Of a stretch of 64,000 bases of DNA, positions 48,383 to 61,869 are shown one piece after another. The notes under the pieces are model-generated. The model saw nothing but the letters and a program-made list of their open reading frames with translations, had not been told where the DNA came from and did no database searches. The position numbers and the translations under genes are program-made. This DNA comes from Epithemia pelagica (Eukaryota > Bacillariophyta > Bacillariophyceae > Surirellales > Surirellaceae): the NCBI GenBank assembly GCA_946965045.2, contig OX337228.1, positions 6,758,001 to 6,822,000 on the forward strand, given 5' to 3'. How positions within the stretch are numbered: position 1 is the first letter of the stretch; every line of letters starts with the position of its first letter.

Positions 48383-50745
48383 TTACTTTTGATGCAACTT
48401 ATCAAACTTGGCAATGAGAACGTCCACAATGGAGGGATCCGCCAATGTGCTGGTATCCCCCAAGGATTCGACTTCGTGATTGACAATTTTGCGCAAGATG
48501 CGTCGCATGATTTTGCCCGATCGCGTCATGGGGAGCGAGGGTGCGACAACAATCATGTCGGGCGCGGCAAAGCCTCCAATTTCTTGTCGAACAATGGATT
48601 TTAAATCCTTGAGCAATTCGGGCGATTCTTCGTGGCCATCCACCAACATGCAAAAGGCGGCAATGGCTTGTCCTTTAATTTCATGGGCATAGCCCACCAC
48701 GGCGGCTTGGGCGACGGCGGAATGGGCCACCAAGGCACTCTCGACTTCGGCGGTCCCAATGCGATGTCCCGAAACCTGTATCACCCACCAGAATGGCGCG
48801 TGCAAGACAGAGACACAGATACACAAAAGGTGAGAACTCGAACAATAGACCCAAATACACACACACAACCACTGTTCCCCATCCTTCTCGCGGGAGACAC
48901 GACACGACACGTACATTGACGACATCGTCGACGCGCCCAATGATCCAATAGTATCCGTCCTTATCCTGCACGACGGAATCACCGGTAAAGTAGTGTCCCT
49001 TGTAGACGGTCAAGTAGGTTTTCATGTACCGCCCATGATCGCCCAAACAGGTGCGGGCCATGCCCGGCCAGGGTTGTTTCATGGCCAAGACACCAGACAA
49101 TTTGCCATGTTCATCGCGTTCCGTCACGGGTTCGCCCGTCAGGGAATCCAACACGACGGGATCAATGCCATAACTGGGCAACGTACAGGATCCCGGTTTC
49201 ATGGGCGTAATGGCCGGCAGGTTGGTAATGACATGACCGCCCGTTTCGGTTTGCCAATACGTGTCCACGACGGTACATTTTTCCTTGCCCACGACCTCGT
49301 AGTAAAATCGCCAGGCCTCGGGATTAATGGGTTCTCCCACGGTTCCCAAGACACGGACGGTCTGGGACACGTCGTATTGTTTCGGAATCTCTTCGCCAAA
49401 TCGCATGAGCAATCGAATGGCGGTGGGAGCCGTATAGAATTGGGTAATCTTGTGACGTTGAATCATATCCCAATAGCGACCGGCATTGGGATAGACCGGT
49501 GTGGATTCAAACATGAAGGTCGTGGTCCCATTCAAGAGCGGACCGTACACAACGTAGGAATGTCCGGTAATCCATCCACAATCGGCCACACAGGCAAACA
49601 AATCGCCATCTTGCAAGGCAAAAGAATTTTGGGTCGTAAAGGCCGCATAGAGAGCATAGCCACCCGTTGTATGCACCAGGCCCTTGGGTTTGCCCGTACT
49701 GCCGCTGGTATACAGAATAAAGAGATTGTCTGTAAGGTACCAGCAATTTCATTCCAGCAACCATGTTGGTGTCAGAATAGCGTCCCAGAGAGCAAAGGAC
49801 AAGCATTGAAAAAACACAACCACAACACACGTGAGATACATACATATATATACAGACAGACATGTGGATTCCATCTCCACTCTCGCGCTCGCTCACAAAA
49901 GTCCGCACACACGTACCTTCCGCATCCATCCATTCCGGTACACAATAGGGCCGTTGTTTGGCAATGGCGACATCCATGCGCACATCTTTGGGTTTCAGTT
50001 CGTACGTGGCCGATTCGGAATCGGCTTGATAAAAGCGTTCCCAGCAAAAGACTGTCTTCAAACTGTCTTCCACATCGAGTTTGGTCCGGGCCGAATCGAC
50101 AATTTCCTTGAGCGGAATCGTTTTGCCGCCTCGTTTGCCGACATCGGCCGTGACCAAAAAGGCCGATCGGGCCGCCGACATGCGTTGGGCCAAGGCTTCG
50201 GCACTAAAGCCGGCAAAGACGACGGAATGGACGGCCCCAATGCGCGCACAGGCCAACATGGTCATGGCCAATTCGGGGACCATGGGCATGTAAATCGTGA
50301 CCACGTCACCGCGTTTCACACCTTGTTCGATCAGAGCATTGGCAATCTGACAGGTGCGACGCAAGGTTTCTTGATAGGAAAGCTTGCGAATATCGTCGGG
50401 TTCGTCGCCTTCAAAGACAATGGCACACTTGTCGGGATGCACGGCAGCCATGCGATCCAAACAATTGTACGAGACATTGAGTTTGCCCCCGGCAAACCAT
50501 CGAACGTCGCCCGCCTGAAAATCGCCCTGCAAACCAACCGTGGGAGGAACAAACCATTCCAACCGTTTCGTGGCTTGATCCAACCAAAAGGCCGAAGGAT
50601 TCGCAATGCTTTCCGCGTGCAATTCCCGATAGTCCTCCAACGAAGTCGGACCGGTGCCGATGGGGACAAATTCCTTGGCAATTTCGTGCGCCGCCAAGGC
50701 ATGGTCGCTGCTGGGATGACTGTTGTTGTTGGTGTTGGTTGACAT
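48383..50745 (-). CDS. ACS: Acetyl-CoA synthetase (AMP-forming)
   Basis: Three exons, 50745-49917, 49729-48915 and 48775-48383, with introns of 187 and 139 nt; 678 residues, close to the family's usual 650-680. It converts acetate, ATP and CoA to acetyl-CoA. Conserved blocks: the AMP-binding P-loop [11 protein letters not shown] just after intron 1, the ATP/substrate block [12 protein letters not shown], the hinge region GRVDDVVN followed across intron 2 by [12 protein letters not shown], and the acetylation lysine motif TRSGKIMRR near the C-terminus. No clear presequence is visible at the Asn-rich N-terminus, so a cytosolic form is likely. The first 60 residues match the ACS N-terminal domain. 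Divergent to the giant IQ gene. Confidence 0.95.
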
Positions 50746-51927
50746 TTTCGTGTCGACCAGTTCGGGTCCGTCGGCTTTGGCAACTTTGCTGCGAGAAGAA
50801 GAGAGAGTGTCAGGAGCTTATCGTTTCGTAGCAACGCTAGAAGACAAATCCGCCATGCGAAACACAAGAGTATCCAGGAGCGTTCTTTGGCTACAAGAGA
50901 AAAGAGTATCTCATGGGGGAGATCTTGTGCGAAACAAGCACGTGTGGTGCAGCAGGTGGCAGTGTGTTGTGGTTGGATCTTTCTCCAGCTGGACAATGCT
51001 TCTTTGCATGCGGACTATCTACTTCCAAGCGGCTTTATCATTCATGAATTGAAGCGACGCTGTCTGTTTCTTTATTTATGCGATCTAAAAGCTATTGATT
51101 AAACCTCTGGAGAGTACTTGGTAGAAGTACTTTCGTGCGCAGATGGTCGATTCCGTGTCCTTTTTTCCGCGCGGATTCGTGATCCAAAAATGATCTGGGA
51201 GTGATTTTGGGGACAGTCCGTCAGTCGCATCCACGATCCACGCTTCTCAAGTAAGTCCCGTGTCTCGGATCTCTCCTATGCCATGCGTGGGGATCCGTTC
51301 CGTTCGGGTAGGCCAGCGCGATAGCCCAAAATTAGTTAGACGTTGAAGAGTTACTTAGAGCGGTTCGAGTTGGCTGGAACGCCTGGCTGTGTCAGTCGCC
51401 AAAATTGAACTCCAACCAACTTCGCCAAATAGTAAAGGGGCGCACGAGCCCAATTTTGTGTGTGTGCCAGCCGAGAGAGCCTGTCGTGTCGGAGGAAAGG
51501 CGCAACCGAACCACAGCCCGGAGCCGGCCACACAATCCCATTCATCTCTCGCTCTCGAGGGTGCGCCGCATTCCGCCTTTGGTTTTGTGTTGTCAAGAGA
51601 GACAACGTCCACACCATTGAGACCTTTCTTCGTGAGAGACACATCCAAGCAATAACAACAATCGCAACCGCCAAAAGAGACGAGACGTATACGGCCTCAC
51701 GAATCTGCTGCTTCCGCAGCCCACCAGGATCGTTCTGGTTGTTCGGAGTGTGGGAGGGAGAGTTGTTTTGTGAGTAGGCCCAATCACAAGAGAGGTGCTG
51801 CTTGGTACGTTCCGCACCTTTGTGGTTGGGGGCGGAAGCAACGCGGGTCCAGTGAGTGAGAACCAGTCGGCAAAGCCCAAAAAAAGAGACTCTTTCCACC
51901 AGTCACATCATTCGTGTCATCCCCATC
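50746..51927. promoter_or_regulatory. Long divergent upstream region of ACS and IQ-protein genes
   Basis: About 1.2 kb without a supported gene. Minus- and plus-strand open frames in 51351-51899 overlap each other with no protein signature. It carries the promoters and 5' UTRs of both flanking genes. Confidence 0.4.
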
Positions 51928-54900
51928 ATGCCGCTCAAGAACAATCATCATCATCATCATCACAATGACAAGAGTCATCAGTCCATTTCCTTTTTCGAAA
52001 CGTCCTTTGCCGATGAAGGAGGGGCATTTTTGAGTGCCCCAGAGGAACGTGTCGATGACAGCATGGCCTGGGAACCCTGGCCGACCGAACAACAACAACC
52101 CAAAAAGACACACAAGGCAACCAAGAAACAACAACCACAACCACAACAAGAACAGCAGTCGTTCGGCAATTCCTCCTTTGGTGGTGGTCCCCCACGTGCG
52201 CGAAGCAGTCCCAGTCGGAATAGCAGCAGTACCAACCACCACCATCAGCACCAGGTTGTTGCTCCCGATGACTCCCTGTGGGGCAATGCGTCCGGGTTTG
52301 ATTCCATGCTCTTGCCACCCCCGTCTACGGCATCGACCACACCCATTAAGCAGAGGAACATGGACTTTGATTCGTCCGCCCATGATTGGTTTGCCGTTCC
52401 AAGTGGTACGGCCGGCACCAAACAACCACAACCACCACCAAGTAGTAGTAGTAGTAGTAGCAAGGGCCCTGCGCCATCTGCCTTTTTGCAAGAACAACAA
52501 CGCTTGGCCGATTCCAAATCGCAGGATTGGGGCATTCGTCCCGGAGTTTCGGGAGACGAAGAATTTGGCACTGCGGATGCGCAGTGGCATACCAATCCCA
52601 ATTTGAGTCTTTCGCAATCGTCCGATCACAATCTAGAGGACAGTCACGAACCATCCCCGCAGCAACAACAACCACAAGGACGAGACGCCACCAGCAGCAG
52701 CAATGTCTGGGATCCGCATCAGGCCCCCGATTTTTCCTTGGCCACCACCACCAACAACAGCAAGAACAACAATAGTAATAGTAGTGGTCGTCGAGGATCC
52801 TTGGGTCGCAAGCAGGGCCGGAGCAAGAGGGATATGGATTCCGTCGTCATGGTGGTGGAAACGTCGTCGTCCTCCCCTCGACGCTTGTCGGCTTCTCCCA
52901 GTAAAAGCAGCAAGAACAGCAACCACAACAGCAAGGGAGTCTCTCCATCGTCGGCTTCGGCCACGACGCCCACAAGTCAATCGTCCTCCTCCAAGGGAAA
53001 GGGATTTATGGGACGTTTTTTTGGGGTACGTCTTGTTGGTTCGAGTCTTTCTGTTATGTGTGTTTCCTGTACTAGTACGGATCCAAGTGTAAACTCACGG
53101 TACTTTTGGTTGGTTCTTTCTTCTTCTCTCTTCCTTTAGTCTGGTCGCAAACGCAACAGCCACTCCAAAAAGAATACCAAAAAGTCCAGCCCCAGTCATG
53201 GCAAACAGCAGCAACAACCACAACCACCCGATGCCCCGGTATTGTCCCAATCCCGGTCGTGGGATGACCCAGCAGCAGAAGCACCGCCACCACCATCCTT
53301 GTCGACCACCACCACCACCATGCATGCCGCCGTTCCCTTGGGACGATCCCGGTCCACGCCACATCAGGGAGGAGGAGCCTCCCTCCTGGGAGGAGGAGGA
53401 CAACAATGGTCGACTCGGTCCTCGGGCGGCAAACGGGATCCAACTTCTTCCTCTGTGGGTTCGACGCGGCCACAACGCTCCCAGCCAATGGTCGAAATTC
53501 CCACCTTGAATCCGCCACCCCATCCGTCTTCGTCTTCGTTTTCTTCACCATCATCCACCTCCCGACCCAGCAGCAGCAGCAATCGACGCCTTTCGGCCAC
53601 GGCCACTTTGGTAGTAGATCCCGTGGATGAGAATGGGGGTGGTGGTGATGATGCTCGACCCGAACCACCGCTTTTCAAACAACAAGTCGACGCTGCAGGA
53701 CCCGGAGCAACTTCTGCCACTGGAATCTCGGCTCCTTCTTCTTCTTCTTCTTCTTCGTTGGCGGCATCCCCATCTTCCTCACCTCGTCGGAGATCTCCCT
53801 TGCGGAGACGTAGTCAGTTTTCCCCCAATCGACAACGACGACCCTCGGAAACGGCCAGTAGTAGTGGTACCCTGTCGGAACCACCCGTCGTCGTTGCGGC
53901 GGCGGCTCCTCCCCCACCGCCTCCGCCGCCTCCACCCGTCTCCTCACAGGCGGTAGCAGCACCAGGAGGAGGAGGAACCAACAGCCACACCCATTCCACT
54001 ACCAACAAGAAGAACCATATCCAATCCGTACCACCACAAGAGGTGGCACCCCCAACGGCTCAAGGAACGGAGGAGGAGGAGGCTGTAAAGAAGACAACAA
54101 CTACTACTACCAATCGAATGCAGCATTCTCCGCTTCGAGGGTCGGCACAGTTGCGTCTGGGACACAGTCCTGTCCGAGCCAGGATGGACGCTGTGCCAGC
54201 GGCATTGCCCAACTCCGTCAACAACAGTAACAATCCCACGGCTTCTCACCATTCCTTGACCCAACCCGCCTTGAATCATCCATCGTCTCCTTCGCGGACC
54301 ATTGATGGACCACTCAAGTTGACCTCACGACTGTCCAATTCCCCGGTTCCTCCAGGTGCAGCCTCTCAGGCTCTGGCCCATCGCATCAACAGTTCCGATG
54401 ATGATTCGGCCTCGAGAGGGTCCTTTTCGTCCCGTCGACAACAGCAATCGGAATTACTGTCGAGGTACCAAAGTCGCAGTAGGACTCCCCCGCCGCATCG
54501 AAAACCCCAACACGCACCACAACAACCGGGGGATGAACATCAAGATCCAGATTTGGATCATGTGAGCATGATGACCGATGACGAGTCCTCGGATGATGAA
54601 AACAACAATCCCAGTGTGCCGAAAATGGCGGGCCCTTCCCATAAGATAAAACCTCGTTCCGAACTAGACGAAGAGAAAAAGTCGGACGATGGTGCATCGG
54701 ATGATGGGATTAGTGAACTTTCCTTCAATCCCACCTTGTCTCCCCCGCATAATTTGCCCAGTCACAAGCTTTTGGGAGGCAATGCGCGATCCCGAATGCG
54801 AACGCCCCCACCTATTCCGTCGTCTCCATCGTCGGGTGTAGGAGCAAGAGGAAAGGCCTCTCCACAACCATCATCACGGCTTCGCAGTCGTCTTTTGGAT

Positions 54901-57900
54901 CGGAGCAGATCCCCTGCTCCCAAACAACCAACCGACACTGTGACGGGAACAGCCAAGACACCTCCCCGTTCCCGAGGAGCTTCCACCCCTCCTCCTCTGT
55001 CTCCTTCTCGTCCAGAATCCAACGGGGTTTCGGTTTCACCCACACCGTCGACACGACGCATGTCCGAGCGGATCCGTGCTCGAAAAGACCGGAAAGCCAT
55101 TGCCAGTGGTGAATCGGTTCAAAGTCAAGAAGCTCCTTCGGTTTCTTCTTCCACCAAGGGCTCCTCCCGAGTGAAAGCGTCTCGTCCCAACAACTCGGGG
55201 TCCAAGACTCCACCGCGACCCGTCAAGAATCCTGTCAATCGCGAGAGTTCCCTGTCACCCGTCCCACGAGGGGACTACTATGCCAAAGCGATCAACCGAC
55301 GACGTCAAGGATCATCTCCCGCTTCTACAACTACGACTTCTCAAACAAATTCCAAAATGCCCGTAGCCTCCACAAATATGACCAAGACGGCAATGCCAGA
55401 ACCTGCTACAGACAGTCGAGGTCGATATCTAGTTCGAGGAAGTAGCCCAGCACGTCCACAAGTACCTGAAGCCAGCGACCAGGAAACAACTCTTCGTCGC
55501 TATCGTTCTCCCGGCAATCCTCCCAAGGCAGAGAATTCTTCCGTATCTGGTGGATATGCAGTAGAGGATCATTCTGCCGTGCTGGAGCGAAGAAGACAAC
55601 AAAGGCTCAATCAGCGTGCTGTACCACCATCGTCATCTTTCAACAAACCCTTGCCTCCACCTAGTCGAGAAGCATCCCCTGTGGTGTTCAATGCTGTACA
55701 TTCACAGGAACTCGTGAACCATAATGACAATCCCCCCAACAAAAGGTCCATCTTGTACCGATCTGCCCGTCACGCTCCAAGTCCTACACCGTCCCGAACT
55801 GCCAGGAGTGCCTCGGAAGAGCTAAATACCACGTTTTCCTCGTATGATGAAAATAACGTTACAGATCCAATGCAACTTGCAGGACTCCGCCTCCTTTCAG
55901 CGGCGGTTATACCGATCCAATCGGCCGCACGACGATATCTTGCCTTGCGAGTCGCATTGACTCGAATGTGGGCGATTGTTTTGATTCAGACGTTTACACG
56001 CAGATGGATGGCCTACTCGTCATTTCACGGACAAAAACATGCAGCCATTAATATCCAACGTGTCTTTCGAGGTGGACGAGACCGGGATCAACTTTTATTG
56101 GATCATTGCTGCGCAATCGAGATTCAACGTCGTGTTCGTGGTTTACTTGCCACACTTCATGTGTACGAGGAGATCTACAAAATTACATTGGTACAGAGCA
56201 TTGTGAGACGGTCTCAAGCCATTAACTACGCCACGGATCGTATGGTTATGATTATACAAGTGCAGTCAATTGTGCGGGGCTTCTTGACTCGTCGAAGAAT
56301 CAGCTGGTTGCGCTGTGCGGCCACTGTGATACAAGCCAGCTGGCGTGGTGCCTATAATCGCCTCAACTACCAGCTTGATCTACTTGATATTATTATATCG
56401 CAGAGCGTTGTTCGACGCAGATTAGCTTTGAATGAGGCCCACGAAAGAAGAATTGTCCGTGACAACAAGGCAGCATTAGTCATTCAAACCCACTGGAGAG
56501 GAGCATACGCCCGGCTGTCGTATCAGCTGTACCTTCTGGTTGTTATTGATGTCCAAGCCTTTGTTCGGGGTGTCTTCTGCAAACGTAAGGTCAGGTCGAT
56601 GCTTGCGGAACGACGCCGAGTGGCTGCCACCAAGATCCAAGCGTGTTGGAGATGTTATGATTGTTCTATGATCTATCGGCAGTACATTGCTGCGCGAACC
56701 ATCGCTAACGCATGGCGTCAATTCTCCGCCATGCGTTTGGTTGGTTCTATGCTTGATGAACGACGTCGTTTGGCTGCGACAGCTATCCAATGCTCGTGGC
56801 GTCGCTACGACGCTTTCTGTCGATATATCTTGTACAAGGCTGCCCGGAAAATTCAAGCAAGTTTTAGGCGGTTCGACGCCAGGACCGCTTTTCTACAGTA
56901 TAAAGCCGCACAAACAATCCAAGCGGCTTGGCGTTGTGCATACAGTCGTCTCAACTACCAGCTCGATTTACTTGACATCATTTTAGTGCAAAGTCGTGTC
57001 CGGCAAAAGCTGGCTTTGAAAGAGACCAGCCAAAGAAGAGTTATCCGTGATAACATGGCAGCGCTAGTCATACAAACCCAATGGAGAGGGGCATACGCCA
57101 GCCGCTTGGTGAGTTCAATGCTTGAAGAACGACGCCAAATAGCTGCGACGAAGATTCAGTCGATCTGGCGGTCATACGATTTAACAACGATTTATCGACA
57201 ATACATGGCAGCACGAACTATTGCCAATACGTGGCGCCGGTTTTCTGCCGAACGTCTGGTCAGGTCCATGGTTGATGAGCGACGTCAGTTGGCTGCAACA
57301 ACAATCCAGTCCGTATGGCGTCGATTTGATGCTTTCAGCCAATATGTTTTGTTCTTGAACAGCGTGATTGTTCTGCAGAGTTACTGGCGCAAGATTCAAA
57401 TGCGCCGATACTATTTGAAAAATATGGAGGAGATACGGTTTGAAGCGGCCTCACTCATTCAGTCGATGTGGCGTTGTTCGACGGAATGCCTACGATACCA
57501 GATGTCGCTCTACAGTATAACGGTCGTTCAATCTCTCTGGAGACAGAAAACGGCAACGAGATATGTTGTCATGCTTAAAGAGAGTCGTCGCCATGTTGCT
57601 GCCACTATGATCCAAGGACTTTGGAGGGGTCACGCTCAGTATGAACGCTATGTTGAATTGCTTTGTGCTATTGCGATGCAAAAATATGCACGACGTTGCC
57701 TTTCTTTGTTGCAGTACAAACGATACAAGGCAGCAAGGACAATCCAATCCGTCTTCCGAGGGCGCGCTGATTATGTGGCTTACAAGAATTACAAGGCGGC
57801 TTCCAAAATCCAGGCACTGTGGCGATCTTATGATGCCAGGATGAACTTTCTGCATTACGTTTCGGACGTCATATTGGTGCAAAGCGTGGTGAGGGCATGG

Positions 57901-60900
57901 CTGAAGCGACGTTATGCCGCGAGAATGATCGAAAAGGTTACACTCGACTTCCTCGGGACTAAACGGAAGAAAGAAACAGATGCAGCAACGTCGATCCAAT
58001 GTTTCTGGCGAAAAATCACGGCTTGTAAGGATGTGGTTCAAATGAAAGCCGCTTACACAATTCAACTTTATTGGCGATTGTCCGTTATTCGTCACAAAGA
58101 AAGGCGACACATTTCTTCCATTACAATACAAAGGTACTGGAGAGGCTTTGCCTGCTACTCAAGTTATTTGTTCACTGTTTCAGATATCATTCTTGCTCAG
58201 GCTTTGGTGCGACGGTACATTCAACTGCGTCGCTATGCCATAATGGCTGAAGACAATCGAACCAGAGCGGCCTCTGTCATCCAACGGGCTGCACGAAACC
58301 ACAGGGCAAGGAAGGAACATGCAGCCATAGAGATCCAAAGAATGTTCAGGGGATTCCTCGCCGAAACGGAATATTTCATCACTGTGGTGGAACACAGGGC
58401 CGCAACAAAGATCCAGAGCGCATTTCGGCGATTCTGGCATTTCTCGAATTTCATCATAGCCTTGGATAGCGCAATTCGGATCCAAGCAGCGGCACGAGGC
58501 CACATTGAACACACAAATTACGAGCTGAAGGTTGGTGCAGCAATCATCATCCAGAACGTCATGAGGATATGTCTTGCTCAACTCGATAAAACGAACTTAT
58601 CAGCTTTGCGGCATGTCACCAGGGCCTCCGAGGTCAAATCAAACATGGAGTTTTCAGCAGCCGGCGATATACAGCGCTACTTCCGTGGCTATAAAGCTCG
58701 ACAAGCAACGTCCCTATTTTTATCAGCACGCCACATTCAAACACAATGGCGTGGTTTTTTCATACGTCGAGCCTATGTTTTCTTCAAAGCAGCTCAAACA
58801 ATCCAAGCTGGTTGGAGGGGAAGACAGGCCCGAGTACCGTTTATGTCCTACATGGCTGCTCGGCATATTCAAGCAACGTGGCGTAAATACATTGTTCGCG
58901 ATGCCTACGTACGTTACGGTGCCGCCCGACGTATTCAATCCATGTGGCGTAAATACATTGTTCGGGATGCCTACGTACGTTACGGTGCTGCCCGACGTAT
59001 TCAATCCATGTGGCGTAAATACATTGTTCGCGATGCCTACGTACGTTACGGTGCTGCCCGACAACTTCAAGCTTTTTGGAGAGGTTGGAGTGTCAGAGAT
59101 GCTTGTTCAAGATACTTTGCGGCGAGAAAGATTCAATGTTTCTGGCGATGCATCGGGGCAATTCGAGAGTTTGTCGACCTTGCTTCCGCTCGCCTTATCC
59201 AATCACAGTTTCGAAAGTTTTCTGCACGACAGAAATTTGTGATGTACCTATCAGCCCGATCGATTCAGGCACAATGGAGATCGTTTTTCTTGCAACGTGC
59301 TTACAAAGGATTTGTGGCTGCTAGGACTATCCAATCGGGTTGGCGTGCCTTTAGTATTCGGAGAGCCTTTATTGGATACCTTGCGGTGCGAAAGATTCAA
59401 GCTCGATGGCGTTCCTACACGGTTGGAAAAGCAATCTGTAGCTTTCGATCAGCTAGATGCATTCAGTCCTGTTGGCGGTGCTACAGTGTACGCGGTGCCT
59501 ATCTCGGATACCTTGCGGCAAGAAAGATCCAAGCTGTCTGGAGAACACATACAGTTGGACAGGCTGTCAATTCTTTCTGCTCCGCACGGGCGATTCAATC
59601 GGCCTGGCGCTGTTATTCAGTGCGACGAGCATTCAGATGCTTCAAGGCCGCAGTAAAAATCGAAAGCGTATGGAGGATGTATGTTGTCAGAGATTACTAT
59701 AAGATGTGCAAAGCTGCCATGGTGATTCAACGAACATGGCGTGGTCATGAGGGACGGAATCGATCACGCCCTCTGTTTGCCGCCAGGAAGATCCAAGCCA
59801 GTTTCCGTGGTCATTTGGTCCGGCTCATGTTCAGACAGAACGATGCGGCTTGCCAAATTCAGACGAGATGGAGAGCTTATTGGCTCAGAAGCGCCTTTAT
59901 TTTCTACAAGGCATCGAGTGTCATCCAGTCTCACTGGAGACGTTATACGGTGCGCACGGCCTTTGTTCTCTACCTCGCGGCTCGTTGCATTCAAACGAAA
60001 TTCCGAGGATATTCGTCTCGTAGTAAGTACATTGAACTTCGGCAGCAATTGAAGGAGTACTGTGCTGCCATTGCCATCCAATCGGCGATACGAATGAAGC
60101 TTTCGCGAATACACTTTGTGAAACTTCGTTCCGTCCTCATGAAGCGAGAGATTGAGGCGGCGAAAGATATCCAACGACTTTGGCGTGGAGTAGCCATTCG
60201 TGCCATTGGGCTCAAGTTTGTCCGGTGGATCTTTATCCGTGACGTTCGGAATCTGGCGTCGTGCATTGTCCAGAAGCAGGTTCGTGGAATGATTGCAAGG
60301 CACAACCTGACCAAGTACAAAGCCGCCAGGAACATTCAAAGGATTTGGAGGGGCCATTCATCCCTCGAAACGTACTGGCATACTCTTGGATCCGTCATTC
60401 AAATCCAAGCCGTTGTCCGGGGTTGGCAATGTGCTTCAGCTTTTAGTCTTCAAAGAGAATCCGCTCCCCCGATTCAACGTGCGATTCGTTGTTTCCTCGC
60501 CAAACAAGAACTTTCCCGACGTAAGTTTATCCTCAAGGTTGTGAGTTCGGTGAACAATAGAAAGTCACCCAAAGCCAAGCAACAGCAGCAGCAGGTGGTG
60601 ACAAAACAGCCGAAACAACACAAAATGACGGAAAGGGAACGTCAAGAACGAGTGGATCGTGCCGCTCGAACACTTCAACGATTCTTTCGCATGGTCAAGC
60701 TGGAAGTCGATCGGGCCATCCAAGAAGAGCGACGACGAAGAAGAAGACATAAAAAGCAAAAAGAGAAACGAAGAAAGTCGAAACCAGCGGAAATTGAAGA
60801 AGAGGATTTACTCGAAAACGTGTGGCAAACGACTCTCCATGGTGGTGACTCGGCCGCTTCAGCCACCAAGAAAGGAAAACCTGCCAGTGCTGCTGTTGTG

Positions 60901-61269
60901 GCTTCTCGGTCACGCAAACAAAAGAGTGATCATCCATGCAAAGGATTTTCCTTCGAGGCGACGCCTGCCTACCAAAAGAATAGGTCTCGGTCTCGAAAGG
61001 AGGATACTGTGATTATGACATCACGCCAAAAGTGGGACGACGACAACGTTAGTGTGGCCTCGTACTGGTCGACAGCTTCCTCGTTTGTTCGAGCACCCAA
61101 AGCACGAGTGGCCTTGTCCGAAAAGGAGATTGGCGAAGACCTTGCTCTGGAGAATGCATGGATGGATACCGAGATGCAACATCGTGCCAAGGGTGGTGGT
61201 GGTGGAGGAAAGAAGAGAACGAAACCAAGAAAAGTATACCAAGACGACACGATCCATACATCCATTTAA
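51928..61269 (+). CDS. Giant IQ-repeat protein with about 65 IQ motifs
   Basis: Two exons, 51928-53025 and 53140-61269, with a 114-nt GTACGT..TTTAG intron; about 3075 residues. ATG 51928 follows a non-ATG open frame. Residues 1 to about 1290 are Ser/Pro/Gln/Thr-rich low complexity with SP/TP and SR-like sites. From about 1291 to 2880 I count about 65 IQ-like motifs of the form IQxxWRxxxxRxxY, each 20-25 residues, many as pairs of helices. IQ motifs bind calmodulin or EF-hand light chains. A basic KKRRKQKEKRRK-like tail follows. Repeat arrays of this size occur in ASPM and in unconventional myosins, but no calponin-homology or motor domain is present. Alternate-frame open frames inside it are products of the repeat. 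Confidence 0.85.
56340..57360 (+). repeat. Higher-order duplicated block inside the IQ array
   Basis: Two consecutive blocks of about 600 bp encode the same order of IQ units: RLNYQLDLLDII, RRRLALNE / RQKLALKE, a RIVRDNKAALVIQT / RVIRDNMAALVIQT unit, a SML-ERRR / SMLEERRQ unit, IYRQY, ARTIAN-WR, and a SM-DERR unit with RRYDAF / RRFDAF. The second block lacks one IQ unit. DNA identity is visibly lower than at the 66-bp repeat, so this is an older duplication. Confidence 0.75.
58879..59080 (+). repeat. 66-bp near-perfect tandem repeat inside the IQ array
   Basis: Three consecutive copies of a 66-bp (22-codon) unit starting at GTGGCGTAAATACATTGTTC (58878, 58944, 59010), differing at one or two bases (for example CGCGATG/CGGGATG). 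Each encodes a WRKYIVRDAYVRYGAAR unit. Recent in-frame slippage or unequal exchange. Confidence 0.85.
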
Positions 61270-61869
61270 TTATAGTTCAAATATATGTTAAAGTAATCAT
61301 TCACCAATGTTTCTTTTGTTTCCGCATCAAAGCAGGATTTAGAATTCATCCATAGAAGGAGACTAGCTTTTGGATTGGTCACAAAAAACGACATCAAGAC
61401 GATTCGTGAATATGAAACGTCTCTTGCCTTTCTTGTGAGGGGTGCAAGTACTCGTCAGGTCATGGTAATATCACTGATTGTATTTTTGTCCTTCCCCGAG
61501 ACGTACACATGGTACTTGGCACGAACTCTTCAGAAAAAACAAAAAATGAGGAGCGCGAATCAGGTTGTGGCCAGGAAAGGCCCACCCGGTGTGTAGGACG
61601 GCAGACTCAAAAATGCGACATGCCGTCGTGCGTGTGTTGGAACACGAACCAGACCCGTCTGTATGTGCACGTTCGACGGACGGGCCGACAACCATGACCA
61701 TCGTCACCGCGGGTTTGGAGAGTTTTGGGATGCAGGATCTCCACCATCCGATGATCCCAAAGATCGCGCAATAGACACTCACGTCTTTTGACAAAGCTAG
61801 AATCAACCAGGAGCGTCACCTTGACTTCTCCTACACCCATTTTATCAACATATATATCCATAGTGTATC
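61270..61869. other. Intergenic stretch
   Basis: About 600 bp, with the IQ-gene 3' flank and SerRS promoter. Nothing else recognised. Confidence 0.4.

Noticed and set aside
51351-51899. Minus-strand open frame with overlapping plus-strand frames upstream of the IQ gene
   Set aside because: No recognisable protein, the strands overlap each other, and it lies in the divergent promoter region.
58574-60052. Long plus-strand open frames in a second reading frame inside the IQ gene (58574-59242, 59297-59656, 59741-60052)
   Set aside because: They arise from the strong three-base periodicity of the IQ repeat; each overlaps IQ codons in the correct frame and shows no own start, domain or homology.
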